A stretch of DNA of 64,000 bases from an uncultured Prevotellaceae bacterium (GTDB taxonomy: Bacteria > Bacteroidota > Bacteroidia > Bacteroidales > Bacteroidaceae). Positions 52,419-60,400 of the stretch are shown here, one piece after another. The stretch covers positions 12,472-76,471 of the forward strand of contig CALDLA010000069.1 of NCBI GenBank assembly GCA_937898415.1. Reading direction: 5' to 3'. Made by a program: the position numbers and the translations under genes. How positions within the stretch are numbered: position 1 is the stretch's first letter; each line of letters starts with the position of its first letter. The notes under the pieces were generated by a model. It made no database searches, had not been told where the DNA came from, and worked only from the letters and a program-made list of their open reading frames with translations.

Positions 52419-52461
52419 CACTCATAGAGTAAGAAATATAGTTTCATAAATTGTAGAGAAT

Positions 52462-53742
52462 ATGATACTTACAAAAATTGAGTATAAAGGTTTCAGATGC
52501 TTCTCTGACTACAGCCTTGATTTTAGGCGTGGCGTGAATCTATTGATTGGTGATAATGGCAGTGGTAAGACTTCTGTGATTCGAGGAGTGGTGCTGGCTC
52601 TCAATGCTTTTTTCAAGGGGTTCAGTGATGAAAACACTTCGTGTGCAGGTATAGCTTCGGATGACTTTAATCACAGCGTGGCTAACGAATCGAAAAGTCT
52701 GACACGTCCTGTGGAGATTGTGTTTACGACAGAAGGAAATGATGAAGAAGTGTCAATCTTCAGGGAATCGAAGAAAACCTCAACAACATACAAGAACGCA
52801 AAAGAGTTTAATGGGCTGAATAAGGATTTGTATTATCGTGTTGCAGAAGAGGATGGTAATCATCGTAGTACTCCTCTTCCATTAATTGCCTTTTTTGCAA
52901 CTGATGACATCCATACCAAAATAGGCAATGTGAATGGGAAAGCCTTCAAAGACTACTATCTTACTCCTTCCTTTGGGTACTATTTCTGCCTTAAGGGGGG
53001 ATTTCTGGCTAAGCACTGGATTAACAGGATGCTGGTGCTGAAAGAAGGTGGAAAGGGCGAAGAGGAACTGACTGTAGTGGTGAACGCCTTGAAGAAAGCT
53101 CTGGGAGAGAATGGGTGTGGCATAATCCGCGATGTAGACATCAGGCCTAAGCAGGGTTATGTGTATTTTATTTTCACAGACGGAAGAGAGGTGCGATTTG
53201 AAGACTTGTCGGATGGCTATCTAAGACTGGTGAATACCGTGATGGACATGGCTTTCAGATGCAGTATTATGAATCGGCCTCTTTATGGCCTGGATACTTG
53301 TAATCTGACGGAGGGCGTGGTATGCATGGATGAGATAGACGACCACCTGCATCCTTCGCTTCAGGCAAGAGTTATCAAGGCTCTACAACATACATTCCCA
53401 AGGGTGCAGTTTATTATTTCCACTCATGCCCCGATGGTAATGACAAGTGTGGAGGATACAGAAAATAATGTTGTCTACAGGCTTGACTATCAGGAAGGCA
53501 CCTATCTTGCTGAAGTGGTTAGTACCTACGGTCTGGATGCCAGCAGCATTATCCTATTTTATCTTCATCAGGCTGATAAGGATATTGACGTACAACGACA
53601 GTTGGATGAACTTTTTAAACTGGTGGATGAAGAGAAAATAGAAGAGGCCAAAGCCATGTTGACGGAGTTGGAGGCTCATTTCTCAGATCGTCTTCCAGAG
53701 ATAACAAGAGCAAGAACACTGATGTCGTTTTACGAGGTATAG
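52462..53742 (+). CDS. PtuA-like (Septu-type) AAA/ABC ATPase
   Basis: A 426-aa SMC/RecF-like ATPase. N-terminal strand I-E-Y-K-G-F-R-C-F, Walker A G30-D-N-G-S-G-K-T-S38, an ABC-signature-like L-S-D-G-Y-L-R-L, Walker B C-M-D-E-I-D-D-H-L-H-P at about 288-298, and the switch histidine in S-T-H-A-P-M-V. No TOPRIM nuclease domain is visible, so it is not an OLD nuclease. The partner gene, 2 bp downstream, is an HNH nuclease of the retron/Septu type. This matches the two-gene Septu (PtuAB) anti-phage defence layout. No reverse transcriptase lies nearby, so it is not a retron. Flanked by repeat arrays on both sides. Confidence 0.82.
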   Translation: MILTKIEYKGFRCFSDYSLDFRRGVNLLIGDNGSGKTSVIRGVVLALNAFFKGFSDENTSCAGIASDDFNHSVANESKSLTRPVEIVFTTEGNDEEVSIFRESKKTSTTYKNAKEFNGLNKDLYYRVAEEDGNHRSTPLPLIAFFATDDIHTKIGNVNGKAFKDYYLTPSFGYYFCLKGGFLAKHWINRMLVLKEGGKGEEELTVVVNALKKALGENGCGIIRDVDIRPKQGYVYFIFTDGREVRFEDLSDGYLRLVNTVMDMAFRCSIMNRPLYGLDTCNLTEGVVCMDEIDDHLHPSLQARVIKALQHTFPRVQFIISTHAPMVMTSVEDTENNVVYRLDYQEGTYLAEVVSTYGLDASSIILFYLHQADKDIDVQRQLDELFKLVDEEKIEEAKAMLTELEAHFSDRLPEITRARTLMSFYEV

Positions 53743-53744
53743 CT

Positions 53745-54419
53745 ATGAGGAAAATTGACAAGAGGGCAGAGCCTCGCGAATGGAAAGACTATAGAAAGAC
53801 TCCAGGCGCGCGATACCAGTCGTTTGACTTTCTGGTGGATGCCTTATTGGATGAGCAGGGGTATATCTGTGCATATTGTGAACGAAGGATACCTCATCAA
53901 GACGTACAACAGGGTGAGAATCACCGGATAGAACACATAAGCAGTCAGAAAAAAGGCAGAGAACTGGGTGACGATTCTGACTTGGACTATGAAAATATGG
54001 TTATTTGCTGTCCAGGAAACATATCGAACAACAAAAAAGAATATCATTGCGACAAGGCAAAGGGCAGTAAGGAACTGACCATATCTCCTTTGAATGGCGC
54101 CATGATGAGTACCATCCGCTTTACACCCACAGGAAAAATAGCTTCGACTGACGATAAACTGAATTCGGAACTGGGAAAGGATGGGTTGAACCTGAATAAC
54201 CAACGATTGGTGGAGCATCGGCAGGAGGCTTGGGCCACTGTAATAGAAAGGTTAAATGCTCTTGGATGGACTAAGAAGCATGTGGAAGACATCCTTTCCG
54301 TATGGGAGAACCGTCATACCGTAATATATAAGGGGTGCGAGTGCAAGGCATATTATCCATTTTGCAGTATGGTATGCTTTATGCTGAGGAAGAAATTGGC
54401 TTCGGGAATGCTGAAATGA
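53745..54419 (+). CDS. PtuB-like HNH endonuclease (TIGR02646-like)
   Basis: A 224-aa HNH nuclease. C42-A-Y-C45 is the first zinc knuckle, H60-R-I-E-H64 carries the catalytic histidine region, then Y-E-N-M-V-I-C-C and H101-C-D-K-A-K-G. This is the layout of the putative HNH endonuclease paired with an ATPase in retrons and in Septu. The nuclease is expected to cut DNA or RNA on phage sensing by the ATPase complex. Two bp separate it from the ATPase gene, so they form one operon. All key residues are present. Confidence 0.83.
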   Translation: MRKIDKRAEPREWKDYRKTPGARYQSFDFLVDALLDEQGYICAYCERRIPHQDVQQGENHRIEHISSQKKGRELGDDSDLDYENMVICCPGNISNNKKEYHCDKAKGSKELTISPLNGAMMSTIRFTPTGKIASTDDKLNSELGKDGLNLNNQRLVEHRQEAWATVIERLNALGWTKKHVEDILSVWENRHTVIYKGCECKAYYPFCSMVCFMLRKKLASGMLK

Positions 54420-54426
54420 GATTTTT

Positions 54427-54499
54427 CCAACTCCTTCACTCCTTAACTCCTTAACTCCATAACTCCTTCACTCCTTAACTCCCTAACTCCTTAACTCCT
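54427..54499. repeat. Array C of degenerate 8-bp repeat
   Basis: About 73 bp of AACTCCTT/CACTCCTT/AACTCCAT units, starting 8 bp after the ptuB-like stop codon. Same orientation as the other arrays. Confidence 0.92.
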
Positions 54500-54611
54500 G
54501 TCTACAGAATCAGCTAATGAAGAGAAAAAGCAAATTTTGTGAAATGGTTCTTCTGCGATTTAGTTGAAAACATCATTATTTATGACAAATGAAGCGATTC
54601 AATAGCAGCGG

Positions 54612-54702
54612 GACTAGAGTCATTAAATCATTTGACTCGAGTCATTTCATCGGTTGACTCGAGTCATTTCATCGATTGACTCGAGTCAATTTTTTGAGGG
54701 TC
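54612..54702. repeat. Four 22-bp-period repeats with core GACTCGAGTC
   Basis: Cores start at 54612 (degenerate GACTAGAGTC), 54634, 54656 and 54678, exactly 22 bp apart. Spacers 2 and 3 (ATTTCATCGGTT, ATTTCATCGATT) are nearly identical. The last core is followed by AATTTTTTGAGGGT, matching the end of the GAGTCGACTC array. Upstream (54546) and downstream (54727) lie the same module motifs as near 51.8 kb. Confidence 0.92.
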
Positions 54703-54771
54703 TTGGCATGTTGATTTCTAATCCTATCTGAAATATTGACAAAATCTTCAACTGAATGGCGGAAGAACCGA

Positions 54772-54894
54772 TTATTTCAGGAGACTCCTATTGTTATTCC
54801 CTTCCAACACCTGCATCTCGCCAAGTTTTTTCTTGATGATAGAAGCATCAAGTTCCTCCAAGTTGGTCTGTGCACCGCCAAGGAATCTGCGCAT
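54772..54894 (-). pseudogene. Possible gene fragment, C-terminal 40 residues
   Basis: A short minus-strand frame reads M-R-R-F-L-G-G-A-Q-T-N-L-E-E-L-D-A-S-I-I and ends N-N-N-R-S-L-L-K. The composition looks coding-like, and the frame stays open a further 21 codons upstream. I do not recognise the parent family. It may be the remaining 3' end of a gene removed when the region was rearranged. Low confidence. Confidence 0.3.
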
Positions 54895-55025
54895 ACGATA
54901 ATAATGTAACAAAAGATAGCTGGTTTTTGTGTGATAATTGCACGAAAGTGGTCGCTAATATGGTAAAAATACCCACTCTGCGACCGTTTTCGTGCATTTT
55001 TCTTGGCCGTTTGAAGAAAAAGAAG

Positions 55026-55033
55026 TACCTTTG
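55026..55033 (+). promoter_or_regulatory. -7 box of the ATPase gene
   Basis: TACCTTTG, 31 nt before the ATG at 55065. It shows that the longer in-frame ATG at 54870 is upstream of transcription. CTTG at 55002 is in the -33 position. Confidence 0.6.
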
Positions 55034-55064
55034 CGGCATAAGTTCAACAAATAATCAAGAGGGT

Positions 55065-56519
55065 ATGAATAAGCTTTTCATTGGACGCGAGAAAGAACAG
55101 CAGCAGTTGAAGGACTACCTCAACTCTGAACAGTCTGAATTCATTGCGGTGTATGGACGTAGGCGCGTAGGCAAGACGTTCCTCATACAGAAAGTCATCG
55201 GCAATGACTATGCTTTTTACGTGGCTGGAATGAACAAGGTTTCGATGCGTATTCAGTTGAAAAACTTCATGCAGGGCATTAGGAAAAACAATCCAGAAGT
55301 GCCTATTGCCAAGACCTGGCTTGATGCATTCATAGCACTGGAGAGTTATTTGGAATCCCTGCCGGAAGGGAAAAAGATAGTCTTTATTGACGAAATGCCA
55401 TGGATGGACACCCCACGTTCCAATTTCATCAGTGGCTTGGAGCATTTCTGGAATTCGTGGGCATCGTGGCGCGATGATATCAAACTGATAGTCTGTGGCA
55501 GTGCAACGTCATGGATTATCAACAACCTGATTAAAAACAGAGGCGGCCTTCATAACCGTGTAACCCATAAGATTCCGTTGAAGCCCTTTACGCTGAAGGA
55601 GTGCCAGACGTATTTTGATGCACGGGGATTTCGTCTGTCAACAAAGCAGATTGCCGAATGCTATATGGTTCTTGGTGGCGTGCCTTTCTATCTGTCAAAA
55701 ATGAGCAAAGGCGAAGGAGTGGCACAAAACATTGACAGGCTTGTGTTTGCAGAGGATGGCGAGCTGAATGACGAGTTCCAAAGTTTGTACAACTCGCTGT
55801 ATAAGAATGCCGCCAACCACATAAAGATTGTTACAGCATTAGCAACCAAGGGAAAAGGACTGACCCGACAGGAAGTACTTGAAAAGACTAAACTCTCCGA
55901 TAATGGCAAGTTCTCCATGATGCTTGAAGAGTTGGAGAGTTGTGGCTTTATCCGCAGTTATGAACCTTTCATCATGACAAACGGGAACCAAACGAGCCAG
56001 AACTCCGCAGAAAGAAAAAGCGCAGATACGCTTTACCAACTTGTCGATTCCTTCACTCTGTTCTACTTTCAGGTCATGAAGAAGGCAGATGCCCACGATG
56101 CAAAATATTGGTCAAACAACCAAAACTCCCATGTCTATAGTACATGGAGTGGATTGTCGTTCGAGATGCTGTGCTTGAACCATGTGGAGCAAATCAAGAA
56201 GGCACTGGGCATATCTGGCATAACAGCTAATGTCTTTTCGTGGTTTGGCAAAGGAGAACAGCGTTCAGCACAGATAGACATGCTCATTGACCGTGCAGAC
56301 AGGACTATCAATATCTGTGAAATGAAGTTTTGGAACAGACCATACACAATGACCGCCAAAGACGAGGATGACATTGAGCGCAAAGTCCGAGCATTTATCG
56401 AGACAACAAACACCGACAAGAATGTTATTGTGACTATAATAACGACCAAGGGAATTGACAGGAATGAGCATTCTGAATGCATCCAACGAGAACTCATCCT
56501 GGACGATTTGTTTTGTTGA
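55065..56519 (+). CDS. AAA ATPase with DUF234-like C-terminal region
   Basis: A 484-aa protein of the widespread archaeal/bacterial ATPase_2-DUF234 class. N-terminal F-I-G-R-E-K-E, Walker A G31-R-R-R-V-G-K-T38, Walker B F-I-D-E-M-P-W-M, then a winged-helix region (L-T-R-Q-E-V-L-E-K-T). The C-terminal nuclease-like domain carries Q-I-D-M-L-I-D-R, then I-C-E-M-K-F-W. The D...E-x-K pattern suggests a PD-(D/E)XK fold. The role of this family is unclear; members are common on mobile and defence islands. The start at 55065 is set by the promoter at 55026. No co-transcribed neighbour; flanked by repeat DNA on both sides. Confidence 0.85.
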   Translation: MNKLFIGREKEQQQLKDYLNSEQSEFIAVYGRRRVGKTFLIQKVIGNDYAFYVAGMNKVSMRIQLKNFMQGIRKNNPEVPIAKTWLDAFIALESYLESLPEGKKIVFIDEMPWMDTPRSNFISGLEHFWNSWASWRDDIKLIVCGSATSWIINNLIKNRGGLHNRVTHKIPLKPFTLKECQTYFDARGFRLSTKQIAECYMVLGGVPFYLSKMSKGEGVAQNIDRLVFAEDGELNDEFQSLYNSLYKNAANHIKIVTALATKGKGLTRQEVLEKTKLSDNGKFSMMLEELESCGFIRSYEPFIMTNGNQTSQNSAERKSADTLYQLVDSFTLFYFQVMKKADAHDAKYWSNNQNSHVYSTWSGLSFEMLCLNHVEQIKKALGISGITANVFSWFGKGEQRSAQIDMLIDRADRTINICEMKFWNRPYTMTAKDEDDIERKVRAFIETTNTDKNVIVTIITTKGIDRNEHSECIQRELILDDLFC

Positions 56520-56622
56520 CGACTAAGAGCTTTTATGATGTCGATGCCGTCTGGAAGTAAATATGGAAAAAGAGATTATTTGATAAATGAGTTGGCTTTT
56601 ATTTAAAAAATAATCATTCTAA

Positions 56623-56663
56623 CTTCTCATCGCTCGAGCTTGCTCGCTTCGCTAGCGAAGAAC
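56623..56663 (+). repeat. Two-hairpin element, copy 2
   Basis: CTTCTCATCGCTCGAGCTTG then CTCGCTTCGCTAGCGAAGAAC, with hairpins CGAGC/GCTCG and TTCGCTAGCGAA. It is followed after 9 bp by copy 3. Confidence 0.75.
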
Positions 56664-56672
56664 TTCACATGA

Positions 56673-56715
56673 CTTCTCATCGCTCGAGCTTTGCTCGCTT
56701 CGCTTTGCGAAGAAC
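56673..56715 (+). repeat. Two-hairpin element, copy 3
   Basis: CTTCTCATCGCTCGAGCTTT then GCTCGCTTCGCTTTGCGAAG. It runs directly into array D (GAACTCCCTAACTCC). Confidence 0.75.
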
Positions 56716-57137
56716 TCCCTAACTCCTTCACTCCTTAACTCCTTAACTCCTTAATATTCTCCTTAACTCCTTAACTCCTTAACTCCTTCACTCCTTAACT
56801 CCTTCACAAATCTCCTTCACTCCTTAACTCCTTAACTCCTTAACTCCTTAACTCCTTAACTCCTTAATATTCTCCTTCACTCCTTAACTCCTTCACTCCT
56901 TAACTCCTTAATATTCTCCTTCACTCCTTATCTCCATAACTCCATAACTCCTTAACTCCTTAACTCCATAACTCCATAACTCCTTAACTCCTTAACTCCT
57001 TAACTCCTTAACTCCTTAACTCCTTAATATTCTCCTTCACTCCCTAACTCCTTCACTCCTTAACTCCTGAAAAAATCTCCTTCACTCCTTAACTCCTTCA
57101 CTCCTTAACTCCTAAAAGATCTCCTTAACTCCTTAAT
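56713..57137. repeat. Array D of degenerate 8-bp repeat
   Basis: About 425 bp of AACTCCTT/CACTCCTT/AACTCCAT units. The interrupting spacer here is mostly TTAATATTCTCC, unlike arrays A and B; one CTGAAAAAATCTCC spacer also occurs. It ends about 40 bp before the adhesin promoter. Confidence 0.95.
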
Positions 57138-57179
57138 AAAAAAATCCCCTTTTTCCTTGCAGGTTTCAAACTTTTTTTA

Positions 57180-57187
57180 TATCTTTG
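57180..57187 (+). promoter_or_regulatory. Adhesin -7 box
   Basis: TATCTTTG about 225 nt before the ATG, giving an unusually long structured leader. Confidence 0.55.
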
Positions 57188-57254
57188 CGGCCGAATGGTG
57201 TGAAACTGCGTGAGCAGGATGATGACCGTATACTCAACTTTTGGAAATTGAGGG

Positions 57255-57287
57255 AAGTCATGTGAAGTTATGTGAAGTCATGTGAAG
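57255..57287 (+). repeat. 10-bp tandem repeat in the adhesin leader
   Basis: AAGTCATGTG, AAGTTATGTG, AAGTCATGTG, AAG in tandem. The reverse complement CACATGACTT occurs at 56666 between the two hairpin elements. Confidence 0.75.
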
Positions 57288-57301
57288 AACTTCTTATAAC
57301 T

Positions 57302-57339
57302 CTTCTCGCTCGAGCTTGCTCGCTTCGCTAGCGAAGAAC
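57302..57339 (+). repeat. Two-hairpin element, copy 4, inside the adhesin leader
   Basis: CTTCTCGCTCGAGCTTGCTC then GCTTCGCTAGCGAAGAAC. Predicted to form two hairpins in the 5' untranslated RNA about 75 nt before the start codon. Confidence 0.75.
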
Positions 57340-57412
57340 TTCCTCTAATTTCCTAAGTCGAGCGAATGCGAAACTTAAACCAAAACATATTATTAACTTA
57401 AAACAAACAATT

Positions 57413-60400
57413 ATGCTTATGAAAAAACTGAAACTATTATTGGCGACGTGTGCCCTTTTGTTGGGCGCAGGCCAAACGTGGGCGCAGACCGATGTCACAT
57501 CCACGTATCTGACAAATGCTGACTTTGAGGGAACGTATGACAAAGAGTATACCATCGTAGAAAGTGGTAATAATAAAAGGTATATATATAAACCTGATGG
57601 TTGGACTGTTGACTATAAAAATGTGTCAAGCAATAATATGACTGTTTTAGAATCTACCGATGTTATGGCTTCCAACTTCACAGGAGTTTATGCCGTTTCT
57701 TCTGACAACAAGAGGTATATGGTACGTTTCCGAGATAATCAGCCTTCTGAATATATTGATTTGTCCCAGACAATTACAGTTACTCAGAAAGGATTTTATA
57801 CTTTTTCTGCTGATTTAATTCGTGAAGACGGATCTAAAATAAATGTTGCTTTGTACGCAGGAGAAAACACGGTAAGCAACTCAACTGCTGGAACATGGGA
57901 GAACAGAAATCTCACATTGCTCTTGGATGCAAATACTACCATTAAAGTTGGCATTAAGTTTACCAATCTTGGTGCAAACGGTGTAAAGGCTGGTGCCGAT
58001 AACGTTAAAATTACATTTAAGAGTATAGCTAATGGTGACGAACTTACTTCACTCATCAACAATGCTGCCGTGACCAGCACTACAGGGTGGACTAATGGAC
58101 GTATAAACTCAGGCCAGCAGTATACAGGAGCTCCAGATGATACTTATATGGATACATGGAGTGCCACCCTTGACCAGAAACAAACCATAACATTGCCTTC
58201 AGGTTATTACATGCTGAAAGCTGCCACACGTTCCAGTGCATACGCAAGTGGAAACATTTATGCCTATGTGGCTAAGGACGATGTTACTTTCAGGACAGAC
58301 ATTCACAAAGAAGGTGCTGCAGGTAATTTGCTCGATGGCGGCTGGGCTTGGACTCGTGTGCCAGTTACCCTTACACAGGCTTCTGCTGTAACTATTGGCT
58401 TCTGGTCAAATTGTAATAATAGCCAATGGGCTGGTGCAGACAATTTCACCCTCACCTATTACGATTCAGAGCTGAACCTTGCAGCAGCCCTTTTTAATCA
58501 AGTACGTAGCGACGCTGCAGCTTGGAAGACCAGCCTTGAAGCAATTAACACAGGTGCAAAGAACGCACTGAGTGCTGAAGATGGCAAATCCTATACCAGT
58601 GTGGCTGAATATAACGAAGCTATTGCTCGTTTGGAAGCAGCTATTACTTTTGCTCGCACTACTTATCCAACATTGAAAGCAAAGTATGACGCAGTAAAGA
58701 CGCTCGTGAAAGCTCTGCCTGAGCAGACCACTGTCTATACTGGCAGTGCAACACTCAGTGTGAATGAGGAAGACGTGGACGCACAGGTTGAAGCTGCTAC
58801 TACAGAGGCTGAAATGAATGCTGCCATCCTTGTCTGGCGAAATGCCGCAGCTACTTTCCTTGGGGCAGTGACTGTTAATGATAACCAATTCTTCGATATC
58901 ACCAACATCTTCCTTGACAACGCTGATTTCTCGGCTGGTAACATTTTGGGTTGGGAGACAAACTATGTGTCTGGCCAGCAGGCTCAGAATATTGGTTACC
59001 AAGGTGCAAACTATACAAATGGCGACGTAACCATCAGCAAATTCATCGAGGCATGGAAGCCCCAGCCTGGCACACTGGGTGATGGCTATCTGCGCCAAAC
59101 AGTTCAAAACCTGCCTGAAGGCAAATACATCCTTGAGGCAGATGCCATCTCCGTGCAACAAAGTGATGAGAACATTGAAGTGGCAGGTTCCTTCCTATAC
59201 ATTTATGCCGACGGTCTAGACTACAAAACGACATTGAACACTCTCAACAACAAGCCACAGCACTTCTCACGCGAATTCCTGAATACCGGTGCGGGTGATG
59301 TCATCTTTGGTCTGAAGACAGAAAGCTCGACTGGCAACTGGCTTTGCGCTGACAACTTCACAGTGAAGTTCTACGGTGTGGATCTCACTGCATACGAGAC
59401 CCAGCTTGCTGAGGCTGTCGCTGACGCAGAAGCCGTTACAGGCATTCCTGAGGGAGCTGCAAGTGTTCTGTCCACTGTCGTGACAGAATACAACAAGACA
59501 TACAACACGTCAAGTGCATACGCCACTGCCATCTCTGCCATCCAGACGGCAACTGCCACAGCATTAACTTTCCAGACTCCGTTTGCCAACTACAACACTG
59601 CTATGGCAACCGCCAACGCATTTGATCAAAACAACTTAACATCAGGAGGCTGGATCGCACTACAAACGGCTATCTCCGAAAACACTGTCAACCTGGCAAA
59701 TACCAGTATCACAGTTGACGCATTGAATACAGCAACTGAAAACCTGAATGCTGCCTGCACCGCTGCAACAGCAGCACAAGCAGCCAAGGTGGTTTATGAT
59801 AATGCAGTTGCAACTATCAACGGTGGTACAAATGTTGACTTGACCAGCCTTATCACCAACCCGGGCTTTGAAACTGGTAATACCAATGGTTGGAATAACG
59901 ACGGAGAAATCACGGCTAATGCCCAAAATAACTCTTCCTTCGATAATAAGCAGGGAGTATATTATGCTGAACGTTGGCATGTGAATGGCACCATTGACAT
60001 TAACCAGACCGTCAATGCTCTTCCTGCTGGTATCTATAAGATAGAGGCATATATGTACTCTGATACTGAGGATGCTAAACTCTATGTGAATAGTGAGAGT
60101 GCTGATGTTACCACATCTCAAAAATACTTTGCCGTAGTACAAATTAGTGATGAAGAGAGTATCAAGATAGGTGCTTCTTGCACGCTTACTACTTCTACGT
60201 GGATTTGCCTTGATGACTTCAAACTGACCTATTTGGCTTCCGACTATGCAAGTCTGCCCTATGAGCTGGCTTCCGGCAAGATGGGAACCGATAAGGCTTC
60301 AGCCCAAACAGAAGCTGAAACAGAATTTACGGACAATCCTTCTATGTCCACTTACGAAGCTCTTCTTGATGCCATTGCTGGTGCTGAGGCTTCTGTAGCC

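Larger units (their letters stand above)
51590..52461. other. 872-bp gene-free region between symporter and ptuA-like gene
   Basis: Holds symporter promoters (TAATTTTG at 51639-51632 and TATCTTTG at 51673-51666, minus strand). Also two 22-bp-period palindrome arrays (51728 and 51882), 8-bp array B (52081-52290), an AT-rich stretch, and the ptuA-like promoter (52391-52418). No ORF in it looks coding. Confidence 0.7.
56520..57412. other. 893-bp gene-free region made mostly of repeats
   Basis: Contains two copies of the two-hairpin element, 8-bp array D, the adhesin promoter and a 220-nt leader with its own 10-bp repeats. No coding sequence is supported. Confidence 0.75.

Noticed and set aside
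51590..52461. Retron msr-msd RNA for the ATPase-HNH pair
   Set aside because: No reverse transcriptase gene is present in the window; palindromes alone are not enough.
54870..55064. 65-residue N-terminal extension of the AAA ATPase
   Set aside because: The promoter -7 box at 55026 lies inside it, and the family starts at F-I-G-R-E-K-E right after ATG 55065.
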